From CAYFRC01 sp050946115 (GTDB taxonomy: Bacteria; Bacillota; Clostridia; Christensenellales; Aristaeellaceae): DNA of 43,355 nt. Position 1 is the stretch's first letter, and each line of letters starts with the position of its first letter. The notes below the pieces were generated by a model. That model had not been told where the DNA came from and made no database searches. It saw only the letters and a list, made by a program, of their open reading frames with translations. The translations under genes were made by a program, and so were the position numbers. Location: contig JBMNUF010000023.1 of NCBI GenBank assembly GCA_050946115.1, positions 1 through 43,355 on the forward strand. Reading direction: 5' to 3'. Below are positions 1-8,403 of this stretch, piece after piece.

Positions 1-503
1 ATCTCGACAATGCGAACGCCGCCATCGCAAGTCTGCAAGAGCAGCTTGAAAATGCACCCTCGCAAGACGATTTGGACGAAGCCAACGCAACCATCGCGAA
101 CCTGCAGGAGCAGTTGGAAAATGCACCCTCGCAGGACGACCTCGACACAGCAAACGCGACCATCGCGAACCTGCAAGAACAGCTTGCAGCTGCACCCTCG
201 CAGGACGATTTGGACGAGGCGAACGCGACCATCGCAAACCTGCAAGAGCAGCTTGAAAACGCACCCTCGCAGGATGATTTGGACGAGGCCAACGCTGCCA
301 TCGCGGAATTGCAGGCGCAGCTGGAAAACACCCTCTCGAAGGACGATCTCCTTGAGACGCTCACCACGCTCGATACCTGCCTCAGAACCGCGCTCGACGG
401 CGTCGAAAACGGCGAGGCGAGCAACGTGCTGAAATGGATCGCCTCCGCGATCAAGCAGCTTGAGAAGGGAAAGAACATCCCGCCGCTCGAGCCCATCGAA
501 TAA
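1..503 (+). CDS. Coiled-coil repeat protein, 5'-truncated
   Basis: The reading frame is open from base 3 to a TAA at 501-503 and enters from outside the window, so the true start is unseen. The visible protein is almost entirely a 23-residue repeat (units like LDEANATIANLQEQLENAPSQDD), five copies in a row, followed by a non-repeated tail of about 50 residues ending in PPLEPIE. The repeat is rich in Ala, Leu, Gln and Glu, which fits alpha-helical coiled coil interrupted by the APSQDD turn. No enzyme motif, membrane segment or anchor is visible in this part. It could be the stalk of a surface protein or a structural protein. I do not recognise the family. It ends at a strong terminator and converges on asd. 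Confidence 0.75.
   Translation, partial: LDNANAAIASLQEQLENAPSQDDLDEANATIANLQEQLENAPSQDDLDTANATIANLQEQLAAAPSQDDLDEANATIANLQEQLENAPSQDDLDEANAAIAELQAQLENTLSKDDLLETLTTLDTCLRTALDGVENGEASNVLKWIASAIKQLEKGKNIPPLEPIE
3..347 (+). repeat. Five tandem 69-bp coding repeats
   Basis: Units begin at 3, 72, 141, 210 and 279 and each encodes 23 residues. Units 2 and 4 encode the same peptide, unit 3 differs at a few residues, and units 1 and 5 are more diverged. The array stays in frame and continues beyond the left edge of the window. Confidence 0.9.
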
Positions 504-516
504 AACCGTCGAATAG

Positions 517-560
517 AAAGAGCCCGTTCCGATGAAAAAATGTCGGAACGGGCTCTTTTT
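517..560. terminator. Two-way rho-independent terminator
   Basis: A 16-bp perfect stem (AAAGAGCCCGTTCCGA at 517-532 pairing with 543-558) encloses a 10-nt A-rich loop. A T-run follows on the plus strand and an A-run precedes it, so the hairpin can stop both the coiled-coil gene and the converging asd operon. Confidence 0.9.
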
Positions 561-565
561 GGCAC

Positions 566-1648
566 TTACTTATGAACGATGTAGCCCTCATGGCAGAGCA
601 ATTCCGCCATGAGCACAGCGCCGCCCGCCGCGCCCCGCAGCGTATTGTGCGCAAGGCTCACGAACTTGTAGTCGAAAATGGGGTCCTCGCGGAGCCTGCC
701 GATGGAAACGCCCATGCCGCGATACAGATCCCTGTCGAGCCTCGTCTGCGGGCGGTTGTCCTCCGTAAAATAGGTGAGGAACTTCTCCGGTGCGCTCGGG
801 AGCTTATACTTCTGCGACAATCCCTCAAACGCCTCCCAGCGCGTAAGGATTTCCTCTGTCGAGGGCTTTCTCGCAAACGCCACCGATACCGCCGCCATAT
901 GCCCGTCCGTCGCCGCCACGCGGTAGCACTGCGCGCTGATGACGGGCTTGTCCGCTGGCACGATCTCGCCGCCCGCGACGTGTCCCCAGATTTTCAGGGG
1001 CTCCGCCTCGCTCTTGTATTCCTCGCCGCCGATGAAGGGGATCACATTGTCCGTCATTTCGGGCCATGTCGCAAACGTCTTCCCCGCGCCGGAAATCGCC
1101 TGATACGTGCATACCATGATCTTTTCGACCCCGAAATCGAAAAGCGGCGTCAGTGCGGGCACATAGCCCTGAATGGAGCAGTTCGGCTTGCATGCGATAA
1201 AGCCGGTTTTCGTCCCGAGCCGTTTGCGCTGCGCGGGGATGATGTCCATGTGCGCCGCGTTGACTTCGGGAATCATCATGGGGATGTCCGGCGTATAGCG
1301 GAACGCAGAGTTGTTCGACACGACGGGCGTCTCCGCCTTTGCGTAGGCCTCTTCCAGCGCGCGGATGTCTTCCTTGGGCATTTCGACCGCGCAGAACACA
1401 AAATCGACCTCGGCGGAAACCGCTTCCACGTCCGCAGCGTTCATGACGACCATGTCGGCTACGTTTTCCGGAATCTCCCGGTCAAACTCCCATTTCGAGC
1501 CGACGGCTTCCCGATACGTCTTGCCCGCAGAGCGCGCGCTCGCGGCAAGTGTCTTGATCTCAAACCACGGATGCTCGCTCAGGAGCGAAACAAAGCGCTG
1601 TCCGACCATGCCGGTCGCGCCGATGATGCCAACCTTATACTTTTCCAT
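566..1648 (-). CDS. asd: Aspartate-semialdehyde dehydrogenase
   Basis: This enzyme reduces 4-aspartyl phosphate with NADPH to aspartate semialdehyde, the branch point for lysine/diaminopimelate, threonine and methionine. The 360-residue protein starts with the nucleotide-binding motif GIIGATGMVGQRF (residues 7-19). The catalytic cysteine is C157 in KPNCSIQG, and the likely acid/base histidine is H250 in DGHMAAVSV. Length and the PNCSIQG form fit the archaeal/fungal-type branch of the family rather than the shorter proteobacterial one. The start has a GAGGAGG ribosome site 7 nt upstream that overlaps the stop of the preceding GNAT gene. It is the last gene of a four-gene minus-strand operon and ends at the shared terminator. 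Confidence 0.95.
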   Translation of the reverse strand: MEKYKVGIIGATGMVGQRFVSLLSEHPWFEIKTLAASARSAGKTYREAVGSKWEFDREIPENVADMVVMNAADVEAVSAEVDFVFCAVEMPKEDIRALEEAYAKAETPVVSNNSAFRYTPDIPMMIPEVNAAHMDIIPAQRKRLGTKTGFIACKPNCSIQGYVPALTPLFDFGVEKIMVCTYQAISGAGKTFATWPEMTDNVIPFIGGEEYKSEAEPLKIWGHVAGGEIVPADKPVISAQCYRVAATDGHMAAVSVAFARKPSTEEILTRWEAFEGLSQKYKLPSAPEKFLTYFTEDNRPQTRLDRDLYRGMGVSIGRLREDPIFDYKFVSLAHNTLRGAAGGAVLMAELLCHEGYIVHK

Positions 1649-1660
1649 GAATATGCCTCC

Positions 1661-2470
1661 TCATCCGATGTCGAGCCCCGGGCGTCTGCATAGCACTTCC
1701 ACCCGCTTGTACCCGCTCGATGCCGCCAGTCGTTCCGCCGCGTCGAGCCGCGTCCATACATCAAACCGCGCCGCGCGCACGCCGCGCTCCGTCCAGTATT
1801 CGCGCGCGAGCTCCATGAGATATCCCGCCACGCCGCTCTTCCGATACGCGACGTTCGTCTCGATCGAGCCGACGACGCCCGTGTCCCCCTCGTGCCAGAG
1901 GAGCATTTCCCCCATGAGCCCCGAGGCGTTCACGAGCATGAGCCTTTGAAAGCCATCCGTTGCGCGAAGGTTTTGCAGCACTTTCTCGGTTAGATTCTGC
2001 GCGAACAGCGCGTTGAAGCGCTTCAGGAAATAGGCGCGCTCGCTCTCGTCCTCCAGCGCGTCGCGGACATAGGTGCAGCCGAGCGGCATGGGCTTGATGA
2101 CGGGTCCGCTGGATAGCGCGCGCCACATCCTTACGAGGGCATCCTCGTCCCTGTAGCCCAGCGTCCGAAGGATTTCGAGCTTTCTTTCGTCCTGCGCGGC
2201 GCACTCCGTATAGATGTGCGCGGGCACATCGGGCTTACTCCGCGCGAGGAAGATCGATCGCGCCGTCACTGCGCTGATGAGGGCGTCCATCGATTCCTCG
2301 TCCGCGTCCACTTCCACGAACAAATGGTGCGGCCTGTCCGGGAAGACATGCGGCATCATCATCTCTGTGACGGTCGCCGTCCCGATGACTTCGCCCCGTT
2401 CATTCATCGCCGTGAAGGCGTTCGGATCGTCCCGCTTTCCCCGATAGCCGTATCCGTTCCAGATCGTCAA
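1661..2470 (-). CDS. GNAT-family acetyltransferase, probably two GNAT folds
   Basis: The protein has 269 residues if it starts at TTG 2470, which has AGAGG 8 nt upstream and lies 19 nt after the GMP-synthase-like stop. Longer in-frame extensions would run into that gene. The C-terminal half has a clear acetyl-CoA-binding pattern, GVVGSIETNVAYRKSGVAGYL, followed by a helix and an ASSGYKRV segment, as in GNAT enzymes. The N-terminal half (ILRTLGYRDEDALVRMWRAL) looks like the end of a second, degenerate GNAT domain. The substrate cannot be read from sequence. It sits between a GMP-synthase homologue and asd with minimal spacing, so it is co-transcribed with them. An amino-acid or nucleotide-related substrate is possible but unproven. 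Confidence 0.8.
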   Translation of the reverse strand: MTIWNGYGYRGKRDDPNAFTAMNERGEVIGTATVTEMMMPHVFPDRPHHLFVEVDADEESMDALISAVTARSIFLARSKPDVPAHIYTECAAQDERKLEILRTLGYRDEDALVRMWRALSSGPVIKPMPLGCTYVRDALEDESERAYFLKRFNALFAQNLTEKVLQNLRATDGFQRLMLVNASGLMGEMLLWHEGDTGVVGSIETNVAYRKSGVAGYLMELAREYWTERGVRAARFDVWTRLDAAERLAASSGYKRVEVLCRRPGLDIG

Positions 2471-2489
2471 GGAAAAAACCTCTTTCTGT

Positions 2490-3929
2490 CTATATCCATT
2501 CCGGCACCGCCGGCTGTCTGGGCGTCGCGTCGTACAGCACGCGATCGACGCCCGGAATCTCCTCCAGGATGCGCGAAACAACGCGCTCCAACAGATCGTA
2601 GGGGAGCCTGTGCGCCATCCATTTGTCCACGCCGACGCCGCTCAGCGCCCGCAGTGCCACGATGTCCTCCGCGTACAGCACGGCGTAGCACTGCCAGATG
2701 CGCTTCTCAAGCCCGGCAAGCGCGATCTCCTCGAGGTAGATCGCATCCGCCACGCGCAGCATCGCGATCCTGTCGCCCGTCGCCTCTCCGCCGATGCGCA
2801 CCGCGAAACCCGCGCCCGGAAAGGACTGCCTGTGTACCATCTCGGGCGGCAGCCCGAGATATTCGCCCAACTCGCGCACTTCGCTCTTGAAGAGGTAGCG
2901 GATCGGCGCAAGCAGCGTCGCGCCCTCAAACGCGGTCGGAATCGCCGGCCACGCGGAACCGTCCAAAATATCCGTATAGATCGTCCCCACCGCAATGCAG
3001 TCGGTGATGCCGAATCTCTCCGCCTCCTCCCGGCAGACAGCCGCGAACGCATCCTCGATCGCCGCGCGCTTCGCCTCGAGATCGGCAATCCCTCGAAGGC
3101 ATGCAAGGAATCTTTCAGAGGCGTTTGTTGATTGCAGGTTTACGCCCATGTTTGTACGGAAGACGCGGGAGACGAAATCCCCCTCGCCCTGCCGCAAGAG
3201 CCCCGTATCGATGTGTAGACACTGCAGCTGCTCTCCGACCGCCCTGTGCACGAGCGCCGCCGTCACCGCCGAATCCACGCCGCCCGTGACCGTCATCAAA
3301 ACGCGGCGATCCAAGGCGATTTCCCGGATTTCGCGAATCGCACGTTCCGCGTATTCCTCCACCGCCCAATCCGTCTTTGCGCCTGCAATTTCCACGCAGA
3401 AATTGTGCAGCATGCGCAGCCCGTCCGGGTCGTTCTGCTCTATGCCGAACTGCGTGCCGAAAATCGGCAAATCCCTGACCGCGAAAGCGACGGGCACGTC
3501 GTCCTGCGCCCATGCGATCTCGGTAAATTTCTCCTCGGGCAGCGAAAACCTGTCGACGCCGGAAAAATAGCGCTCGCTCTCCTCCAGTGCATCAAAAAGG
3601 CGGCTCTCCCCAAAGCGCACGACGGACGCGCCGCGCATTTTGGGCATCGTCGAAAGAAATTGTCCGCCGAACGCCTCCGCGACGCATTTTGCACTGCGCC
3701 CCATCGCGAGGATCGGAATGCCCATGGAAAAAATCGCCGTATTCGCCGCGCATTCCTCCTCGGGTGTCCCGACAAAAAGGATTCCCTTCGGGCTGCGCCG
3801 CGATATCTCTTCCAAGGGCGATGCGGCGGGCAGGATTTCGCAGTATACCTTTTCGCCGCGCACCTTGCGCGCCAGTGCGCGCCCTTCCTTTCCGCCGAAT
3901 TCCAGCACAAGGATCATGCTATCGATCAT
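2490..3929 (-). CDS. GMP-synthase-like protein with a dead glutaminase domain
   Basis: All parts of GMP synthase (GuaA) are recognisable in 479 residues: an N-terminal class I amidotransferase fold, a PP-loop ATP pyrophosphatase and a C-terminal dimerisation domain (VDRVLYDATPRQPAVPEW). The glutaminase triad is broken. The nucleophile position of the usual GICYG motif reads LAMGRSA, so Cys is Gly77, and the QFHPE motif reads QFGIE, so His is Gly162; Glu164 remains. The PP-loop is TGGVDS (215-220) instead of SGGVDS, and GTIYTDILDG replaces the usual GTLYPDVIES. It may be an ammonia-dependent GMP synthase, or an adenylating enzyme with another acceptor. It lies 24 nt after the mazG-like gene in the same operon. 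The fold is clear; the activity is uncertain. Confidence 0.85.
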   Translation of the reverse strand: MIDSMILVLEFGGKEGRALARKVRGEKVYCEILPAASPLEEISRRSPKGILFVGTPEEECAANTAIFSMGIPILAMGRSAKCVAEAFGGQFLSTMPKMRGASVVRFGESRLFDALEESERYFSGVDRFSLPEEKFTEIAWAQDDVPVAFAVRDLPIFGTQFGIEQNDPDGLRMLHNFCVEIAGAKTDWAVEEYAERAIREIREIALDRRVLMTVTGGVDSAVTAALVHRAVGEQLQCLHIDTGLLRQGEGDFVSRVFRTNMGVNLQSTNASERFLACLRGIADLEAKRAAIEDAFAAVCREEAERFGITDCIAVGTIYTDILDGSAWPAIPTAFEGATLLAPIRYLFKSEVRELGEYLGLPPEMVHRQSFPGAGFAVRIGGEATGDRIAMLRVADAIYLEEIALAGLEKRIWQCYAVLYAEDIVALRALSGVGVDKWMAHRLPYDLLERVVSRILEEIPGVDRVLYDATPRQPAVPEWI

Positions 3930-3953
3930 GGTGATTTCCTCCTCGGGTCGTTC

Positions 3954-4301
3954 TCATTCCGCTTTCGGATAGCTGCGCGCAGAGACGATGTCGATCTTGC
4001 GCAAAATCGCTTCCTCCGCATCCAGCCCCAGCGCGTTCATGAGCTGCAAGCCGTAAATCATGACATCCGCAAATTCTTCGCCGATCTCCTCGGCCTCCTC
4101 GGGATTTTCGCCGCGCCGGATCTTCTCGACGTCCGCCTTGTCGATCCATGCGAAGTGCTCTAAAAGTTCGCCCATCTCCACGGACATAGCCATCGCGACA
4201 TGGAGGGGGTCCTGTACGCCGTCTTCGCCCCAGCCCTGTCTTTTCACCATTTCAAGAACCTTCTCCAAAATATCCCGCAGTGAAATCTTATCCCCGACCA
4301 T
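3954..4301 (-). CDS. MazG-like nucleotide pyrophosphohydrolase
   Basis: This is a 115-residue single-domain member of the all-alpha NTP pyrophosphatase superfamily (MazG/dCTPase type), which cleaves (d)NTPs to monophosphates and pyrophosphate, often as house-cleaning. The metal-binding pattern is visible: VEMGELLEHFAW supplies the first acidic helix and EEIGEEFADVMIY the second ExxD. The start at ATG 4301 is chosen because GGAGG lies 6 nt upstream; an in-frame extension to 4403 has no ribosome site and crosses the promoter. It is the first gene of the mazG-guaA-like-GNAT-asd operon, transcribed from the promoter at 4334-4363. Confidence 0.85.
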   Translation of the reverse strand: MVGDKISLRDILEKVLEMVKRQGWGEDGVQDPLHVAMAMSVEMGELLEHFAWIDKADVEKIRRGENPEEAEEIGEEFADVMIYGLQLMNALGLDAEEAILRKIDIVSARSYPKAE

Positions 4302-4333
4302 GGCGAACCTCCGAAATATCCCACTATATGCAT

Positions 4334-4363
4334 AGTATATACAAAAAAATGTTACGCCTGCAA
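4334..4363 (-). promoter_or_regulatory. Promoter of the mazG-asd operon
   Basis: On the minus strand TTGCAG (4358-4363) and TATACT (4334-4339) are 18 nt apart, with the transcription start expected about 25 nt before the mazG-like ATG. Confidence 0.7.
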
Positions 4364-4443
4364 GCAAAGGGCGCATTTTTTCCGAACATTTTTTGAATAT
4401 CACAATAATTTACCCGATTTTGCCTTTCCGCCCGCCTCGGCTG

Positions 4444-4452
4444 TGCTATAAT
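4444..4452 (+). promoter_or_regulatory. Extended -10 promoter of murG
   Basis: TGCTATAAT is a consensus extended -10 element (TGn plus TATAAT at 4447-4452), 35 nt before the murG start. No good -35 hexamer is seen at 17 nt. Confidence 0.65.
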
Positions 4453-4487
4453 GCAGGCAGTATCCTGAAACATCGGGAGGGTTGCTT

Positions 4488-5558
4488 ATGAAACGCATCG
4501 TCCTGACCGGCGGCGGCACCGCCGGGCACGTCACGCCGAATCTGGCGCTCATCCCCGTCCTGCTGAACGAGGGATGGGACGTGCATTATATCGCCACAAA
4601 GGACGGCATCGAGAAAAAGCTCCTCGCGCAGGTGCCGAACGTGACCTATCACGAAGTACACACGGGAAAGCTCCGCCGCTATATCGACATCAAAAACCTG
4701 TCCGACCCCTTCCGCGTGCTTTGGGGCATCGCGGAAGCCGCGCAAATCATCCGCAACCTCAGGCCGAACATCGTCTTTTCCAAGGGCGGGTTCGTCGCGG
4801 TGCCCGTCGTATACGGCGCGGCGCTCAACCGCGTGCCCGTGCTGGCGCACGAATCCGACATGACGGCGGGGCTCGCAAACAAGCTCTCCGCGCCGTTTTG
4901 CAAGAAGATCCTCTGCACCTTCCCCGAAACCGCCGGCGCCGCCGGAATCAAGGGCTGCTACGTGGGAACGCCCATGCGCGCTTCCCTCTTTACGGGCAGG
5001 CGCGAGAACGGTCTCAAGCGCTTCGGCTTCAGCGGCTCGCGCCCCGTCCTCATGATCACGGGCGGCTCCTCCGGCGCCGCCGCGATAAACCGCGCGGTGC
5101 GGCAGGCGCTCCCGCGGTTCACGCAGTTCTTCGACGTGCTGCACCTTTGCGGAGAGGGCAACCTCGTGACGGAATTGGACGGCACAAAGGGCTACTGCCA
5201 GGTCGAATACCTCAACGAAGAAATGCCCGACGCATACGCGATGGCGGACGTCATAATCTCAAGAGCCGGCAGCAACACGGTCTGCGAAATCCTCGCGCTG
5301 CGAAAGCCGTCGCTGCTCATCCCCTATCCTTCCGACATCAGCCGCGGCGATCAGGAGCTCAACGCCGAATCCTTTGAAAAGCGCGGCCTCGCGCGTGTGC
5401 TGCCGCAGGCGGACATGACGCCGGATACGCTGTTCGAGCATCTCAAAAACACGTATCGCGACAGGGGACAGCTCATCGACGCGATGGAAAAGGAGCCGAA
5501 CGAAAACGGCGTAAAGGCCGTGATGGAATACATTCGCCGATACGCGCTCCCCGAATAG
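4488..5558 (+). CDS. murG: MurG N-acetylglucosaminyltransferase
   Basis: MurG transfers GlcNAc from UDP-GlcNAc to lipid I to give lipid II at the inner face of the membrane. The 356-residue protein has the family landmarks: the N-terminal glycine-rich loop GGGTAGHVTPN, SKGGFVAVPV, the HESD segment, the second glycine loop ITGGSSGAAAIN, the UDP-sugar site SRAGSNTVCEI, and GDQELNA where many MurGs have a DHQ-type motif. ATG 4488 is preferred over TTG 4482 because GGGAGG lies 7 nt before it. It stands alone with its own promoter and a following hairpin, away from a division/cell-wall cluster, so it may be a second MurG-type enzyme. Another lipid-linked glycosyltransfer role cannot be excluded. 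Confidence 0.88.
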   Translation: MKRIVLTGGGTAGHVTPNLALIPVLLNEGWDVHYIATKDGIEKKLLAQVPNVTYHEVHTGKLRRYIDIKNLSDPFRVLWGIAEAAQIIRNLRPNIVFSKGGFVAVPVVYGAALNRVPVLAHESDMTAGLANKLSAPFCKKILCTFPETAGAAGIKGCYVGTPMRASLFTGRRENGLKRFGFSGSRPVLMITGGSSGAAAINRAVRQALPRFTQFFDVLHLCGEGNLVTELDGTKGYCQVEYLNEEMPDAYAMADVIISRAGSNTVCEILALRKPSLLIPYPSDISRGDQELNAESFEKRGLARVLPQADMTPDTLFEHLKNTYRDRGQLIDAMEKEPNENGVKAVMEYIRRYALPE

Positions 5559-5581
5559 CGCGCCTTTCTGCCCGTAAACGC

Positions 5582-5622
5582 ATGCCCGCCGCGCCTTTCG
5601 CCTGAGGAAAGGCGGCGGGCAT
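5582..5622 (+). terminator. Hairpin after murG
   Basis: ATGCCCGCCG...CTTTC at 5582-5599 pairs with 5607-5622 with a 2-nt bulge. The T-run is weak (CGTTTCC), so termination may be partial. Confidence 0.5.
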
Positions 5623-5745
5623 CGTTTCCGATAACGAATCTTCAAACGAAATGCGCTTCTTCGTAGCCTTATTCGGTAACTTGGGGTGGGCGGGCGGGCG
5701 TTCCCGTCGGAGCATTGCCGAAAGCACCTTACTAAACGATTTCGT

Positions 5746-5774
5746 TTGCAATCGCCGCAATCCCGTTGTATAAT
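5746..5774 (+). promoter_or_regulatory. Sigma-A promoter of the ftsK-cinA operon
   Basis: TTGCAA (5746-5751) and TATAAT (5769-5774) are 17 nt apart, about 40 nt before the ftsK start codon. Confidence 0.8.
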
Positions 5775-5815
5775 ATAGGTATGTCGTACGGTAACCACCC
5801 CGGTAGGAGGAATAT

Positions 5816-8380
5816 ATGCCAAGAAAAAAAACCACAACCAAATCGGCGCCGAAGCAGGCAGCCGAACCGAAGGCCAAGCCCCGGCAGAAGGCTGCGCCCC
5901 AGCCGCCCGAAGCGCGCGAGGGCGCGCCGCGCAGCGAGATTCTGGGCTTTGTTCTCATCGGCGCGGGCATCATGGCGCTGTATTTTTTGATCGCCGATGC
6001 CGCAAGCGGCAACACGCACGGCGCGGTAGGCGTGCTTGCAGGGCTCTTCGGCGTGCTGAAATGGGCGCTGCCGTTCGCGCTTCTGTTTGCGGGCATCCGC
6101 ACCGCGATGTGCAAAAAAGCCGCGAACCTCACCATGGGCGCGGCGTTGGGCGTGCTGCTCGCGCTGCTTGTAACCGCGCTCGTGCACACCTTTGTGGTGG
6201 ACGGCATCGCGCGCTCGCTCCCCGTGTCGTCTTTTACAGGCTTTGTGCAAAAGAGCTACCGCTTGGGATACGGCGGCGGCGCGGTCGGCGCGCTCTTCTG
6301 CTGGCCGCTGTATCAGGTGCTCGGCATGGACAAGACGGGCACGGTGCTCATCCTGTTCCTATTGATCATAGGCGATCTCGTGCTGATGAACAAACTCTCC
6401 CTCAAAAAGTTCGGCGAGAAGGTGCAAAAGGGCTACGCCGATGCCAGAACCAACCTCGAAAAGCGCAGAACAGAGCGCGAAACCCAAGCCACGGAAAAAT
6501 CCGCGCCGCCCGAACGCGATTTCGACCTGTTTGCGGAGCGAAAGATCGTGCCCAAGCGCCCGCTGACAAAGCAACGGGCCGCGCGGGTGCCGCGCCATTT
6601 CATCGTGGAGAAGATAAACCCCGCCGCCGAACCGCGCGCCACCGTCCCTTCGGACGTGCCGAATTTCCTGCGAAACGAACCGATGCCTGAAGCGCCCGTC
6701 GCGGAGCCGGAAATCGCGCCCGTTACGGAGGAGCCTTCTTCCATCGACGTATACGACCTTCCGCAGGAAGACGATCTCCCGCCGTTTGAGCCGGATGCGG
6801 AGGACGTCCCGGAAGCGCCCATCCCGGAGGAGCCCGTCCAATTGGAAATTCCCATGTTCCTGAAAAACTCCCGGGGCGACGCGCCGCAGCCGAAAAAAGA
6901 GACGATGAAGAAAGAAGCGACGCGGGAGCGGTACAGCTATCCCCCTATCGACATCCTGCACGTTGCCAAGACGCAGCAGCAGAACATTTCGCAGGGGCAA
7001 AACGACCAGATCAAGGGGCAAAAGCTCGTCGATACCCTGGCGAGTTTTGGCATCGCCGTCTCCCTCGTCGGCATCGCGCACGGCCCCACCGTCACGCGGT
7101 TCGAGCTTTCACCCGCGCCCGGCGTCAAGGTGAGCCGCATCACATCCCTTGCGGACGACATCGCGCTCAACCTCGCCGCCGTGAGCGTGCGCATCGAAGC
7201 GCCCATCCCGGGCAAGGCCGCCGTGGGCGTGGAAGTGCCCAACGACGTGATCGAGACCGTGCCCCTGCGCGAAGTCTTGGAGAGCGACGCGGCGAAAAAG
7301 AACCCCTCGCACCTCGCGGCGGGGCTCGGCAGGGACAATGCGGGCAGGTTCATCATATGCGATCTGTCCAAAATGCCGCATCTGCTCATCGCGGGGCAAA
7401 CCGGCTCCGGCAAGAGCGTCTGCATCAACTCCATCATCTGCTCCATCCTCTACCGCGCATCGCCCGAGGAAGTGCGCATGATCCTGATCGACCCCAAGGT
7501 CGTAGAGCTCTCCGCGTACAACGGCATTCCGCACCTGCTCGTCCCCGTCGTGACCGATCCCAAAAAGGCGGCGGGCGCGCTCGGTTGGGCGGTCACGGAA
7601 ATGCAGCAGCGCTACAAGAAATTCGCCGATGCGGGCGTCAGGGACATCAAGGGCTTCAACGCCCGCCTCCCCGAAGGCGAAGAGTTCATGCCGCAAATCG
7701 TCATCATCATCGACGAACTCGCCGACCTCATGATGGTCGCCCCGGGTGACGTCGAGGACGCGATCTGCCGCCTCGCGCAGCTCGCGCGCGCGGCGGGCAT
7801 CTATCTCGTCATCGCGACGCAGCGGCCGTCCGTCAATGTCATCACGGGCGTCATCAAGGCGAACATCCCCTCGCGCATCGCGTTCACCGTGGCTTCGCAG
7901 GTGGACAGCCGCACCATTTTGGATTACGGCGGCGCGGAGAAGCTGCTCGGGCGCGGCGATATGCTCTACGCGCCCTCGGGCATCGGAAAACCGTGGCGCG
8001 CACAGGGCGCGTGGGTGTCTGACGACGAGGTGCACGAGGTCGTGGACTACATCCGAACGCGCCACACCGCCTCCTATAACGAGGATGTGATCGAGCACCT
8101 CAACAACCTCCCGCGCTCCGACGCGGAGAGGGAGGAAGCGGCCGAAGCGTTTGACGAACTGCTGCCCGACGCCGTCTCCTTCGTGGTCGAGCAGGGGCAG
8201 GCCTCCACGTCCATGCTGCAAAGGCGGCTGCGTATCGGCTATGCGCGGGCGGGCAGGCTCATCGACGAAATGGAAAAGCGCGGCATCGTCTCCCCCGGCG
8301 AAGGCTCCAAGGCGCGAAGCGTCCTCATGACGCGCGAACAGTTTCGTCAGCTCTTCGGCGAGGACGCGGGGCAGCCATGA
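5816..8380 (+). CDS. ftsK: DNA translocase FtsK/SpoIIIE
   Basis: This is a septal DNA pump that clears or segregates chromosome arms at division or sporulation. The 854-residue protein has a basic N-terminus, about four to five membrane segments between residues 42 and 192, an acidic Pro-rich linker (roughly 200-360), and the hexameric RecA-like motor. Walker A is GQTGSGKS at 527-534 and the Walker B acidic pair DE is at 633-634 (IIIDELADL). The C-terminal winged helix (LRIGYARAGRLIDEMEKRGIV) is the gamma domain that reads polar DNA signals. The start has TAGGAGG 6 nt upstream. It is the first gene of the ftsK-rimO-pgsA-cinA operon, and its stop overlaps a possible upstream rimO start. Confidence 0.95.
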   Translation: MPRKKTTTKSAPKQAAEPKAKPRQKAAPQPPEAREGAPRSEILGFVLIGAGIMALYFLIADAASGNTHGAVGVLAGLFGVLKWALPFALLFAGIRTAMCKKAANLTMGAALGVLLALLVTALVHTFVVDGIARSLPVSSFTGFVQKSYRLGYGGGAVGALFCWPLYQVLGMDKTGTVLILFLLIIGDLVLMNKLSLKKFGEKVQKGYADARTNLEKRRTERETQATEKSAPPERDFDLFAERKIVPKRPLTKQRAARVPRHFIVEKINPAAEPRATVPSDVPNFLRNEPMPEAPVAEPEIAPVTEEPSSIDVYDLPQEDDLPPFEPDAEDVPEAPIPEEPVQLEIPMFLKNSRGDAPQPKKETMKKEATRERYSYPPIDILHVAKTQQQNISQGQNDQIKGQKLVDTLASFGIAVSLVGIAHGPTVTRFELSPAPGVKVSRITSLADDIALNLAAVSVRIEAPIPGKAAVGVEVPNDVIETVPLREVLESDAAKKNPSHLAAGLGRDNAGRFIICDLSKMPHLLIAGQTGSGKSVCINSIICSILYRASPEEVRMILIDPKVVELSAYNGIPHLLVPVVTDPKKAAGALGWAVTEMQQRYKKFADAGVRDIKGFNARLPEGEEFMPQIVIIIDELADLMMVAPGDVEDAICRLAQLARAAGIYLVIATQRPSVNVITGVIKANIPSRIAFTVASQVDSRTILDYGGAEKLLGRGDMLYAPSGIGKPWRAQGAWVSDDEVHEVVDYIRTRHTASYNEDVIEHLNNLPRSDAEREEAAEAFDELLPDAVSFVVEQGQASTSMLQRRLRIGYARAGRLIDEMEKRGIVSPGEGSKARSVLMTREQFRQLFGEDAGQP

Positions 8381-8403
8381 CGACAGCAGCGGAGGGGTTC
8401 CCC

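Noticed and set aside
572..1693. Long plus-strand reading frame opposite asd
   Set aside because: It is an Arg/His-rich shadow of asd with no ribosome site or family motif, as expected in GC-rich DNA.
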